A stretch of 41,406 nt of DNA from CAZVWV01 sp964631745 (GCA_964631745.1 CAZVWV010000011.1:1-41406), one strand, 5' to 3'. Shown: positions 32,836-40,645, counted from the stretch's first letter. Numbers and translations: made by a program. Notes: generated by a model not told the origin, from the sequence alone.

Positions 32836-34437
32836 TCAGCGTCGATGGCCGCGGTCTCTCCCGCCCCCGCCCCTGCGATCGTTGCGGTCATGTCGTCCAC
32901 CGCCGCCGCGACGCCCTTGATGCCGGTCCCCTTGATGCCGGTCACTGTGCCGATGGTCAGATTCACGCTGCATGGGCGCTGCCACAGGTTCGTCCTCAAG
33001 AGCTTTTGTTTCCAAAGAGATATGATGCTCCACCGCGAAACGGCTTAACTTTGAGAACAGCTCCACCAAATCATCGCTAGGGTCCTCGACATTTCCAACC
33101 TCCCGCAACAATTTACGCGACATCGCCAAATCTCTTTCGCGGATGTCCAGCCGCATCTCGCGCACCAGCTCATAAAAGTGCGCCAAGCGAGCTTCCACCA
33201 CCTCTTCTTCAGTTGGGAGCTCTGCTTTAGTCAGATCGAAATTAATGGCGCGCTTCAGCCCAGTGAACGGCATAAAGTCTTGCGGACCCACCAAGCTAAT
33301 GGCAGTCCCAGCCCGACCGGCCCGGCCAGTTCTGCCGGCACGGTGCATGTAGCTTTCCGGCACCTCTGGGATGGCGTAATTGATGACTAAATCCATCTCC
33401 TCGATATCTATGCCGCGCGAGGCGATATCGGTTCCCACCAAAAATCTAAGTTCACCGTTTTTAATTTTATTCATCAAGGCGTCGCGCTGTTTCTGCGGCA
33501 GATCGGAATTAATACGACGCGCGTCGAATCCGCGCCGTCGCAGAAACACCTCGACTGTCTCTGTGTCCGACTTGGTATTACAAAATATCATAGCGGAGCG
33601 CGGACGTTTGACCTCAATCAGATCGCACAGCGCCGAAACTTTGTCTGTTAATCCGGAGGCTACTTCGTAAAAAATGTGCTCAATCGGTGGCAGATCCTCG
33701 CCGGGCCTGCTAATGGCAATCACTGCTGGATCTGTTAGAAAACTTTGCGCCAGCATATTTACGCGCGGCGTAATGGTAGCGCTGACAAAGAGCCCTTGCC
33801 GTAAATCCGGCAAGCGCGAAAGAATGGCGCGCACATCGTCAATAAAGCCCATAGAGAGCATTTCATCAGCCTCGTCCAGCACGAACATCTGGCATTTGCG
33901 GAGCTGGAGCTCTCTTTGGCGAATCAGATCCATGATACGCCCAGGGGTCCCGACTACGATCCTGGCGTCATCCCTGAGGGCTTGAATCTGAGCCGACATG
34001 CTTTGTCCGCCGATCAGGCAGGCCGGTTTAACTTCATCTGTGATGGATGAAATCACCTCATTGATCTGACTGGCAAGTTCACGCGTGGGAGTGATAACCA
34101 GTCCGAAAGTTCCACGTGCAAGCCGCCCACTTTCAATCGTCTGCATAAGCCGCAAAAGCATCGGAATCATAAAGGCAAAGGTCTTGCCGCTGCCGGTGCG
34201 CGCCTGAACAATTAAGTCACGTCCTTGCAAAGCAGCCGGTATAGTTTCAGACTGCACTGCCGTAGGTGCAGCAAAACCTAATTTCTTGACGGCTTCAAGA
34301 ATCGGGCCAGCAGGCATTAATTCATCAAAACTGAGAGTCGCTGCGGGGTGATTTACGGGGTTATTTTCTTCAATTTGCTCTTCCATTTGAAGCAACTTAG
34401 CAGTAAATGGCTCTAAAGTACAAAAACCGAGGCCCAT
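32836..34437 (-). CDS. DEAD-box RNA helicase (DeaD/RhlE-like)
   Basis: This 533-aa ATP-dependent RNA helicase has the Q motif region (LSFDELMPAGPILEAVKKLG), motif I ARTGSGKT (79-86), DEADEML, SAT, and motif VI HRAGRTGRAG. After the two RecA domains comes a helical segment (about 410-475) and a basic tail rich in Gly, Arg, His and Asp (HRQGDRHQG-like repeats, then RGGGG) that should bind RNA. It likely helps ribosome assembly or RNA decay, perhaps under cold stress. The true start may be the internal ATG at 34386 (MEEQIEEN), since residues 1-17 are unlike the family and neither start has a clear ribosome binding site. Confidence 0.9.
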   Translation of the reverse strand: MGLGFCTLEPFTAKLLQMEEQIEENNPVNHPAATLSFDELMPAGPILEAVKKLGFAAPTAVQSETIPAALQGRDLIVQARTGSGKTFAFMIPMLLRLMQTIESGRLARGTFGLVITPTRELASQINEVISSITDEVKPACLIGGQSMSAQIQALRDDARIVVGTPGRIMDLIRQRELQLRKCQMFVLDEADEMLSMGFIDDVRAILSRLPDLRQGLFVSATITPRVNMLAQSFLTDPAVIAISRPGEDLPPIEHIFYEVASGLTDKVSALCDLIEVKRPRSAMIFCNTKSDTETVEVFLRRRGFDARRINSDLPQKQRDALMNKIKNGELRFLVGTDIASRGIDIEEMDLVINYAIPEVPESYMHRAGRTGRAGRAGTAISLVGPQDFMPFTGLKRAINFDLTKAELPTEEEVVEARLAHFYELVREMRLDIRERDLAMSRKLLREVGNVEDPSDDLVELFSKLSRFAVEHHISLETKALEDEPVAAPMQRESDHRHSDRHQGDRHQGRRGGGGRHDRNDRRGGGGRDRGHRR

Positions 34438-34511
34438 ATCGAGGAGAGCGCCCCGCGCCGTTAAGAAAGCGCTAAAGCTAAGACACTGTTCGCCCGTTAG
34501 CTATTAGAAGA

Positions 34512-35630
34512 ATGGCAACTCAGGTAAACGATGAAAGCTGGGCGGTGGCCTTGGCCTGTGCCAAGCGGATCGGGTACGTACCCACGGCCTTTTCGCAAGC
34601 GATTAGGCTATTGGTTTCAGACCATCTAACCAACAACAAACAAATTCGTGCGGTTACGAAGTATCAGGTAGCCAGAGTGTTCCGCGGGCCGAGTTTCAAA
34701 GCCACTATCTATTTTGCCAGCAGACAGCTGGCGGCGGAATATTTAGAGCATAACAAGTCCGTTTCCATCGGCGATCTAGTGGCGCTTTATAGCCCCTTGG
34801 ACTTGGCGGCTTTCATCACATGTTTTTTTCTGAATAGGCGTTTAAAGAAGATCACTCCTGAAGCTACCTGGAACGTGATCGGACCAAAGTTTTTAAGAGA
34901 TGCCTCCATCGGTGCGCTAGTCGGCGTAGCCATTCCAAGGTTGGGTTACGCACCCGGACTCTTGATAGGCTCGCTAAAAAATTTATCACTGGTGCTGATG
35001 ACGGGGGAGGACCGCTCCAAGTATTCAACTTACATTAGAAAGTTGGAAGCTGAGAAGAAACTCTCTGACGATGACTTAGAGAGAGAGCTCTGGCGCACTA
35101 CCTCGTCGCAAGTTAGCTCCATGATACTCACTCATCTAGGTTTCAAATCCGAGATCGGCGAAACCATCGCGGCCGCCATGAACACCAAGACCCCTACCGA
35201 CGACATAGAGAATCTGACCATCCAGTCGTATCGTTTGGCTTATCTTTGGAGCGAAACTTTTATCTTCGGGCGCCAGCAACCGCTAGAGAGGCTGGATGGA
35301 AAATATTTCCCTTTCGAGAAAGATCGGGCCATTGCCGAGCTTCAAATAGTCGAGGTTAAGAGCGGAGAAAAAACTTGGCTAGAGCGCTGTCAGGCGGACC
35401 TTACGAAGGAACACGCTCCGCATCTCTTTGCCCCCAGAGAGGAAGATCCAAATTTTGAAATCCCCGAGCAGCTAAAAGATGTCTTCAATCTAAAAGAGCT
35501 CACCAGCATGGAAGAGGAAGACTTTGACAAGCTCGTCGACCAAATCGACGCCGAACAGGCTACCGCAAAGCGCAGAGACGATGTAATCGCCAGTAAAGAC
35601 CTGGCCGACATCGAGAGCGAATTCGCCTAA
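34512..35630 (+). CDS. Hypothetical protein with HDOD-like helical domain
   Basis: The 372-aa product has no certain family. Residues about 75-250 are all-helical and resemble HDOD signalling domains: a conserved-looking DLVALYSPLDLAAFI, a paired LWRTTSSQVSSMILTHLGFK (HDOD-like HxxxG region without metal ligands), and TIAAAMNTK. The N-terminus contains a helix-turn-like segment. The C-terminal ~90 residues are acidic and predicted disordered. No signal peptide or membrane segment. It is divergent from the DEAD-box helicase gene with 74 bp between starts. The HDOD call is tentative. Confidence 0.5.
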   Translation: MATQVNDESWAVALACAKRIGYVPTAFSQAIRLLVSDHLTNNKQIRAVTKYQVARVFRGPSFKATIYFASRQLAAEYLEHNKSVSIGDLVALYSPLDLAAFITCFFLNRRLKKITPEATWNVIGPKFLRDASIGALVGVAIPRLGYAPGLLIGSLKNLSLVLMTGEDRSKYSTYIRKLEAEKKLSDDDLERELWRTTSSQVSSMILTHLGFKSEIGETIAAAMNTKTPTDDIENLTIQSYRLAYLWSETFIFGRQQPLERLDGKYFPFEKDRAIAELQIVEVKSGEKTWLERCQADLTKEHAPHLFAPREEDPNFEIPEQLKDVFNLKELTSMEEEDFDKLVDQIDAEQATAKRRDDVIASKDLADIESEFA

Positions 35631-35647
35631 ATCCTGGGTGTACACCT

Positions 35648-35675
35648 GGGCGCTTGAATGGGCGCTTGAACGCCC
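35648..35675. repeat. 12-bp direct repeat and small hairpin after the HDOD-like gene
   Basis: GGGCGCTTGAAT is followed at once by GGGCGCTTGAAC, and the second copy forms the hairpin GGGCG/CGCCC with a 6-nt loop (35660-35675). GGTGTACACC, a perfect 10-bp palindrome, lies 11 bp before the first copy. This may be a weak terminator, but no T-tract follows. Confidence 0.35.
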
Positions 35676-35767
35676 TGCTCAACTATTCTTCCTATACAAA
35701 AGCAGACGCTTTTCAGTTACTATCCTCCCAGAAGCCCACCGCGAAAAAAATTATCTTGGAGATGATT

Positions 35768-35890
35768 ATGGAGCTACTAAATAGCATGCTGTCAGACACC
35801 GTAGGAATTCTAACCCTTTTTACTGTGGCTGTAGTCATAATTATTCCGTTTTTTGTTTATTTCTACATCAAGAACAAAATGCGCTCATAA
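35768..35890 (+). CDS. Small single-pass membrane protein (DUF3149-like)
   Basis: The 40-aa product is MELLNSMLSDTVGILTLFTV followed by a hydrophobic stretch ending in KNKMRS. It has one membrane helix (about residues 13-34) and a basic C-terminal end, which matches the DUF3149 pattern of tiny bacterial membrane proteins. GGAG sits 6 nt before the chosen ATG at 35768; the longer upstream frame from 35654 is unlikely to be real. Function unknown. Confidence 0.6.
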   Translation: MELLNSMLSDTVGILTLFTVAVVIIIPFFVYFYIKNKMRS

Positions 35891-36061
35891 GCTCTGGACA
35901 CCCGGCTTACCTTTCGCTCACGATCTGATTTGGGATCCCCTTTTCTCAGCCTACCGCCTGCACATCCGCCTTTATCTGCCAAATATCCAAAGGCGATATA
36001 TTGGTTACGAAACTTTTCCAAAGAGCACGCAACTTTTTCAAAAAATTAACGATATATTATA

Positions 36062-36721
36062 ATGCTGCAATTAAAAGAGTTACCCATACACGACCGGCCG
36101 CGCGAGAAGCTTCAAAGCGCGGGCGCCGCCAAACTAAGCGATAGTGAGCTATTAGCTGTATTACTTGGGAGCGGCACTAAACAGGCCGATGTCCTAACCG
36201 TAGCTCGCAACGCCCTGCCAATTATAGATAAATCCTGGCAGGAACTCAGCTTAGACCACTTAAAAGATCTGCCAGGCTTTGGCACAGCCAAGGCCTCCTT
36301 GATTGTGGCCGCTCTTGAATTCGCGCGCAGGCGCATTAGCCCAAGCGCCCACAAAATTGCCTGCTCCAATGACATCATACCGTTAGTGCAGCACTGGGCC
36401 GACCGCAAGCAGGAACATTTCGTCTGTATCTCACTAAACGGGGCCCACGAAGTCATGGCCACACGCGTTCTGACGATAGGTTTGGTAAACTCAACCCAGG
36501 TCCATCCGCGTGAGGTCTTTAGCGACCCCCTAAAAGATAGAGCCTGCGCCATAATCGTGGCCCACAATCATCCCTCCGGAAACGTAACCCCAAGCGAAGA
36601 AGACCGGCGTGTCACCAAGATTCTAAAGGATGCCGGTACGCTACTAGGAATCAAGCTGCTCGATCATGTAATTTTCACCGTAGGCAGGCATTTTAGTTTT
36701 GCTGATATGGGGGAGCTGTAG
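36062..36721 (+). CDS. radC: RadC family JAB-domain protein
   Basis: This 219-aa protein has the RadC N-terminal block (LPIHDRPREKLQSAGAAKLS), a helix-hairpin-helix (LPGFGTAKA, 70-78), and the JAMM metalloprotease-like motif HNHPSGN...PSEED (168-181). The in vivo role of RadC proteins is unsettled; the historical link to DNA repair is weak. No clear ribosome binding site is seen; TATAAT overlaps the start codon by chance or by design. It is the last clear housekeeping-like gene before the accessory region. Confidence 0.92.
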   Translation: MLQLKELPIHDRPREKLQSAGAAKLSDSELLAVLLGSGTKQADVLTVARNALPIIDKSWQELSLDHLKDLPGFGTAKASLIVAALEFARRRISPSAHKIACSNDIIPLVQHWADRKQEHFVCISLNGAHEVMATRVLTIGLVNSTQVHPREVFSDPLKDRACAIIVAHNHPSGNVTPSEEDRRVTKILKDAGTLLGIKLLDHVIFTVGRHFSFADMGEL

Positions 36722-36857
36722 GGGTGGAACAAAATTCAGGCCAGGCATGGCGTGCACCCCTGGGTTTACGCGTTGGCTTTGGTAGGTAGTTGCCGCAAAC
36801 TTGATTGAGAGGGGATGAAATGTCTGGCCCAAAAAGAAGTGTTCCTCGAAGCGACAC

Positions 36858-36869
36858 ATGCTATAGATT
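36858..36869 (+). promoter_or_regulatory. Shared upstream box of the small-protein/retropepsin cassette (copy 1)
   Basis: ATGCTATAGATT lies 4 bp before the ATG of the 88-aa gene. The inverted cassette has ATGTTATAGATT 5 bp before its own ATG (38268-38279, minus strand). The rest of the upstream regions differ, so the box is probably kept by selection, as a -10 element or operator. Copy 2 also has TTGTTA 17 bp upstream of TTATAG, a fair -35 match. Confidence 0.4.
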
Positions 36870-36873
36870 GATT

Positions 36874-37140
36874 ATGGAAACGAAATTGTCCTGGCAGGAA
36901 ATTGAAAAGCTCTACAATCGTGAGTGGGTTCAACTTGTTGATTACGATTGGCCTGAGGAAGAGCCTTTGCCGCATTCTGGTGTTGTTACAGTTCATGCGA
37001 AATCTCGACGAAAGTTCGATCGGCTTATTCTTAAAGAGAAGCAAAAAAATTCAGCCATCATGTTTGTTGGAGAGCGTAAGATTCCGCATGACGTTATACT
37101 TAATGCCAACATGCATCAATGGAAGACAACCTGCGCATGA
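36874..37140 (+). CDS. Small protein upstream of a retropepsin-like gene, copy 1
   Basis: The 88-aa product begins METKLSWQEIEKLYNREWVQ and contains LVDYDWPEEEP, VHAKSRRKFDRL and SAIMFVGE. It is a clear paralogue of the gene at 37999-38262 (about half the residues identical by eye). Homology between the two copies begins at this ATG, so the longer frame from 36805 is not used. I recall similar small proteins in front of retropepsin-like genes in environmental bacteria, but their role is not established. Its TGA overlaps the ATG of the protease gene (ATGA), so the two are translationally coupled. Confidence 0.75.
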   Translation: METKLSWQEIEKLYNREWVQLVDYDWPEEEPLPHSGVVTVHAKSRRKFDRLILKEKQKNSAIMFVGERKIPHDVILNANMHQWKTTCA

Positions 37141-37532
37141 GATCGTTTCGTATTCGCAGTGCTTTCGGTTTGCCCCTAGTATGCGCTGTAGTTGTCGGTC
37201 CTACAGGTGCCTCGAGGGTTGAGTTAGTATTTGACTCGGGTGCCGTGCTCACGCAATTACATGTAGGAACACTTGAATCGTTAGGCTTTCAATTTAAGCA
37301 AAGAAGGCCTGATCTTAAAATGAAAGGCGTTTCCGGTAAGCCGCAGGAGGGATATTCTTGTCAAGCGAAACGATTTCACTTGTTGGGCAAGAAACAGGAT
37401 CAACCACGGATCGGAGCCTTCGATTTTGCCGATTGGGCAGAGGCTGGAATTGATGGGCTCTTAGGTTGGGATCTGATCCAAAAATTACACTTAGAGATGG
37501 ATGGTCCGAGACGTAACCTCAAGATCTTTTAA
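37137..37532 (+). CDS. Retropepsin-like aspartic protease, copy 1
   Basis: This 131-aa protein has the single-domain retropepsin layout: a flap-forming N-terminal strand, the catalytic FDSGAVLTQL (aspartate in DSGA, residues about 38-41) and the closing motif GIDGLLGWDLIQKLHLEMDG. Such proteins work as homodimers sharing two Asp residues. Copy 2 has the commoner DTGA triad. The start ATG 37137 is supported by alignment with copy 2 (MRSFRIR versus MRTFRFN) and by the ATGA overlap. Its substrate is unknown; the coupled 88-aa protein is the obvious candidate partner. Confidence 0.75.
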   Translation: MRSFRIRSAFGLPLVCAVVVGPTGASRVELVFDSGAVLTQLHVGTLESLGFQFKQRRPDLKMKGVSGKPQEGYSCQAKRFHLLGKKQDQPRIGAFDFADWAEAGIDGLLGWDLIQKLHLEMDGPRRNLKIF

Positions 37533-37602
37533 CCTTGACATAAAGCGCTCGGGCCAATTTATCAGAATTTGCGATCGTTTTCGTAGCCAGTGCCACAGAC
37601 TC

Positions 37603-37998
37603 CTAGAACACTTTAAGCAGTCCGCTTGGTCCATCCATTTCAAGATGTAATGCTCGAATAACGTCCCAGCCAAGTAAGCCGTCAATTCGTTGCGTTTGTA
37701 GATGTTGCATTTCAAAAACTCCAACCTTAAATGCTTCTGCTTTCGATCCGAGAACAATTAGGGCTTGAAGCTTAAGAGCGTATCCCTCACTTTCAACCCT
37801 GCCTGCACCTACTACGCGCGCTTTGGCGATTGCCGCATCATGCGAATATCCAACAGCTTAAATGCGTGAAGCATTGAGCTGCGTCATTTCAGCACCAGTG
37901 TCAAAAATGAGACGGATTCTTCTTGTTCCCTTAGGTCCTATGATAAGCGCCGAGACGATTGGCGCCCTGCTGATTGGGTTAAATCGAAACGTTCGCAT
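37603..37998 (-). pseudogene. Retropepsin-like aspartic protease, copy 2, with premature TAA
   Basis: Translating the minus strand from ATG 37998 gives MRTFRFNPISRAPIVSALII, then GPKGTRRIRLIFDTGAEMTQ and LNASRI, then a TAA codon (37858-37860), then AVGYSHDAAIAKARVVGAG, continuing in frame to RIDGLLGWDVIRALHLEMDG and PSGLLKVF with stop TAG at 37603. So the whole family layout is kept with a single in-frame stop at codon 47, just after the DTGA active site. It starts directly after the stop of the small gene (TAG-ATG). It is paralogous to 37137-37532 in inverted orientation. It is most simply a recent pseudogene. Confidence 0.8.
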
Positions 37999-38262
37999 CT
38001 AAAAGGGCTCAAGTATTACCGAGGAAAAACCTCTTGTCACCGCGTTCGAAGCGAATAGCTCACCCACAAACACGCAGGCCGAATCATGCGGGGCGTCGAC
38101 TTTAGCTAACTTATCAAATTCTTCCCGTGTTTTTGCGTGCACTCGTACGATGCCTGCTCGAGGGTCCGGCTCTTCGTCCGGCCAGTCGTAATCTACAAGC
38201 TCGACCCATTCTTCGTTGTAAAGCCGCTTGATTTCCTCCCAAGTAAGTTTCGTCTTTTCCAT
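37999..38262 (-). CDS. Small protein upstream of a retropepsin-like gene, copy 2
   Basis: The 87-aa product begins MEKTKLTWEEIKRLYNEEWV and has LVDYDWPDEEPDPRAG, VHAKTREEFDKLAK and SACVFVGE, matching copy 1 closely through the first ~70 residues and diverging at the C-terminus. Intact, although its downstream protease partner carries a stop codon. The TAG stop abuts the ATG of that gene. The start has AAGG close upstream and the shared TATAGATT box. Confidence 0.75.
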   Translation of the reverse strand: MEKTKLTWEEIKRLYNEEWVELVDYDWPDEEPDPRAGIVRVHAKTREEFDKLAKVDAPHDSACVFVGELFASNAVTRGFSSVILEPF

Positions 38263-38468
38263 GCCTTAATCTATAACATAGAGCCAAAATTGTTAACAAC
38301 AATTCATGCTCTGAGATCTGGTTCTTCCCTTCGCCTGCACTACCTAGCCCTTACCGGATCCCGAACATGCAAGTATGGCCTCGGGGATACTGCGCCAGGG
38401 CGCTGGACAAAAATTTTAGGAGCGCTGTCAAATCGACGGTCTGTGCCACGGCGCGACACCTACTGTTG

Positions 38469-38532
38469 AGGTGGCTTCGCCCTGTGCGGCACTGCTGCTA
38501 TCACCGCCGGCAGGCGTGGTCGCCTGCGCTCC
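38469..38532. repeat. GGTGGCT hairpin repeat, copy 3
   Basis: AGGTGGCTTCGCCCTGTGCG followed by CACTGCTGCTATCACCGCCGG aligns with the other two copies. The hairpin is GCAGGCG/CGCCTGC (38510-38527), while copies 1 and 2 have GCCGACGA/TCGTCGGC. Both arms have changed together, so pairing is kept, which argues that the structure matters. Confidence 0.6.
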
Positions 38533-38796
38533 GAGATTCTTCACCGGGGGGGTTGGATCAGTTAGACGGCCATCCAGCTAACCTACTGATATTTCTAAGA
38601 GCACTCCACTAGTGGAGTGGGCAGAAACACGCCCAGCCGGGTTGGCTTAATTTTTTTAAGTTACGATCGAGATTCTTGATTTTGGTTATGTTTCAGAGCG
38701 GAACTACACAAAGCGCCTCGGCGAGGGAAGCCCACATATGAAAGCGCCGCCAAGAAGCTGCGCTGCCTATACTACAACCACATCACAAGAAAAATT

Positions 38797-38853
38797 TGGT
38801 GCCTAGGGCCGGAATCGAACCGGCACGCCCCTTTCGAGGCCCAGGATTTTAAG
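38797..38853 (-). tRNA. 3' fragment of tRNA-Leu(UAA), probable integration (att) site
   Basis: Read on the minus strand, the sequence runs from the anticodon loop CTTAAAA (anticodon TAA) through TCCTG, a variable arm GCCTC-GAAA-GGGGC, the T-arm GCCGGTTCGATTCCGGC and the acceptor strand CCTAGGC to ACCA. This is the 3' half of a class II tRNA-Leu with encoded CCA. The 5' half is absent: the bases before the loop (AGCTT) do not pair with TCCTG, and no GCCTAGG acceptor strand precedes. Loss of homology exactly at the anticodon loop is typical of att sites left by tyrosine integrases. It is not a functional tRNA gene. Confidence 0.75.
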
Positions 38854-38855
38854 AA

Positions 38856-38900
38856 GCTTGTGTCAACTGATTTCGCTATAAAATCAGGCCCTTTACAAGC
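38856..38900. repeat. Nested inverted repeat beside the tRNA fragment
   Basis: Outer arms GCTTGT/ACAAGC enclose inner arms CTGATTT/AAATCAG around a 7-nt loop. It begins 2 bp past the tRNA homology, on the side predicted to belong to the inserted element. Confidence 0.5.
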
Positions 38901-38908
38901 TCAAGTTC

Positions 38909-39037
38909 GCAGTGAGAATACAACTCTCTAACCCACTGTTCTCACTCGCTCTCAACAAAGTTCGCGTGAGTGAGAATGTAAAAGTTCCGAGCTTAGGAAG
39001 CAAGAAAAAGCGCGGATGAGAATGGAGTGAGAACGAA
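38909..39037. promoter_or_regulatory. Cluster of TGAGAA boxes
   Basis: AGTGAGAAT (about 38911), the inverted pair TTCTCACTC/GAGTGAGAA (38939-38947 and 38968-38976), ATGAGAATG (about 39018) and AGTGAGAAC (about 39030) share the core TGAGAA. Spacing and mixed orientation fit a protein-binding array, for example arm sites of an integrase near the att core, or operators of the DUF4238 gene that follows. Confidence 0.4.
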
Positions 39038-39095
39038 ACCACCAAACATAACCGGCATCCTCGTCTTTATTCAAATATGATATCGTCCCTGTGTC

Positions 39096-40160
39096 ATGAC
39101 AGAGCAGCCAATCAAAACAAAGCACCACTACGTTCCAGTTTGTTATCTGCGCGAGTTCACGCCATCTGGCGCCAAGGATGCCCCTATTCGCGTTACAGAC
39201 CTTGATACAGGTGAGCGCTGGACATCACGCCCCGCCAAGAGTGGTTGCGAAAACGACTATAACTCAGTAGAGGGCGACTTACGATCGGATGCGATTGAAG
39301 ATGTTTTTTCGCAGATCGAATCCTCTTCCGCTCCTATCTGGAAGCGAATGATTGAGAGTGGGAAAGTCCCATCTGACCCTCATGAACTCAATTGGATGAT
39401 GAACTTTCTTGCTCTTCTTCAAGCACGAACCAAACCCAACCGAAGAGCTCTCCACCAAATGCATGTTTCGGTTTACAACAAGATCACCGATTTGATTACT
39501 GCTACTCCCGAACGTTTCGAAGGGCAAATTCGCAAGATGAAAGGAGACGGTGTCGATATTCCAGAGCTACCCGAGGGCACGACTCTCGAGGATGTACGAA
39601 GAAAAATTCGGGATGGTTCGATATTCCTGGACGCTAATATCCATAATAATTATTACATCGAAAAGATGATGGAGCATATCGATCTGATGCTGCATCTCTT
39701 TCATGATCGCCACTGGTCGGTATGTGACCTCTCATCTACTGGGGTACAACTGATTACCTCTGATGACCCTGTTTCAAATGTTTGGACCATTCCAATGCCT
39801 CCTATTCATCCGCCTGGTTTTGGCATGACCAAGACGATGGTTGTCGTGCCTCTTAACACTCGGAAGGTCCTACTTGGCGCGTTTGATCCTAAAGATTTAG
39901 AGATCCAACCATCTCGAGAACTCGCTCTTAGGCTGAATCATGTGACTCTCGGACGTGCCTTCCGATTTGTCTATTCGGCCGACGAAGATATCTCTTTTAT
40001 CGATGCCGAAGAGGCATCAGGAGACACACTAGACCTAGATACCTTTATCTCGGAGCGCCTGAAGGAACACGGAAAGTCAGACGAGAAAAAGTACGTTCAC
40101 GAATTTGGGCCTTTGATTATCCTATCGCCCAGCCGTGAGCCTAATAGCATTTTGCTGTAG
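39096..40160 (+). CDS. DUF4238 family protein
   Basis: The 354-aa product carries the DUF4238 N-terminal signature KHHYVPVCYLREFTP (residues 9-23) and the later motif QLITSDDPVSNVW (about 222-234). This family has no proven activity; members often occur singly in accessory regions of bacterial genomes. No signal peptide or membrane segment is seen. There is no ribosome binding site before ATG 39096, and AT-rich sequence (AAATATGATAT) lies about 15 bp upstream, so translation may start from a short leader. It lies between the tRNA fragment and the reverse transcriptase. Confidence 0.8.
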   Translation: MTEQPIKTKHHYVPVCYLREFTPSGAKDAPIRVTDLDTGERWTSRPAKSGCENDYNSVEGDLRSDAIEDVFSQIESSSAPIWKRMIESGKVPSDPHELNWMMNFLALLQARTKPNRRALHQMHVSVYNKITDLITATPERFEGQIRKMKGDGVDIPELPEGTTLEDVRRKIRDGSIFLDANIHNNYYIEKMMEHIDLMLHLFHDRHWSVCDLSSTGVQLITSDDPVSNVWTIPMPPIHPPGFGMTKTMVVVPLNTRKVLLGAFDPKDLEIQPSRELALRLNHVTLGRAFRFVYSADEDISFIDAEEASGDTLDLDTFISERLKEHGKSDEKKYVHEFGPLIILSPSREPNSILL

Positions 40161-40343
40161 TACATCTTCAAATTCCGAACCAGGATTTTCAAAGTGCTAC
40201 GACCCCAGTCACTCAAAGAATTCGAACCCCTAGCTAACAACCCTCAACCGTAAACAAACACGGATATCAATAGGTTACACTCACTCCCATAGCCCTAAGG
40301 TACTGACTTGAAAAATCAAACATCGATGCTTATCTAGCCTTTG

Positions 40344-40471
40344 CGTACTTGCCTTGGCGAGCAGCGGGCGGTCGATTTTCGGCTGCGCCGTTGTTCTCGA
40401 CCATAGCGGCGGCATGATGATGAATCATGCAGTCTGTGATGCTGAGTTTACTTCGCATCACTGGGATACGA
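40344..40471 (+). repeat. 128-bp direct repeat, copy A (unbroken)
   Basis: Starts CGTACTTGCCTTGGCGAGCA and ends CATCACTGGGATACGA. It includes the hairpin GCATGAT/ATCATGC with loop GATGA (40412-40430) and a GC-rich imperfect stem before it. Both halves are identical over 55 bp each to copy B, which lies 366 bp downstream. Confidence 0.9.
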
Positions 40472-40645
40472 CGAGAACGCGCCTACCGATCAAGATGTTG
40501 CTTGTTGCCTTGACCGTAACCCACTCTCTAGATGAGTCGCAGCGGACGGTCATTAGGATTTCTTTATCGGCTCGGTTAGCCTCGGCGGCGGTCCGCTTGA
40601 CAAAAACCAAAAAGTGCCATGATGGCGCGGGGAGGAATTGTTAAG

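Larger units (their letters stand above)
38263..39095. other. 830-bp intergenic region holding a repeat, palindrome, tRNA fragment and boxes
   Basis: No convincing gene is present here. It contains, in order: the shared TATAGATT box (38268-38279), the third GGTGGCT hairpin repeat (38469-38532), a perfect 18-bp palindrome CACTCCACTAGTGGAGTG (38602-38619), a T7 tract (38650-38657), a 3' tRNA-Leu fragment (38797-38853), a nested inverted repeat (38856-38900), and several TGAGAA boxes (38909-39037). It looks like the border between chromosome and an inserted element. Confidence 0.7.

Noticed and set aside
36805..36873. N-terminal extension of the 88-aa small protein
   Set aside because: The paralogue at 37999-38262 has no counterpart, and the shared upstream box lies inside this stretch.
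38797..38870. Functional tRNA-Leu gene
   Set aside because: The D-arm, 5' acceptor strand and 5' anticodon stem are missing; only the 3' half is present.
40195..40235. Sequence reading GGGGTTCGAATTC on the minus strand, like a tRNA T-arm
   Set aside because: The stem does not pair properly and no acceptor strand, CCA or anticodon arm can be found around it.
40354..40644. 96-codon open frame through repeat copy A
   Set aside because: It needs a TTG start without a ribosome binding site, half of it leaves the repeat into low-quality coding sequence, and no family is recognised.
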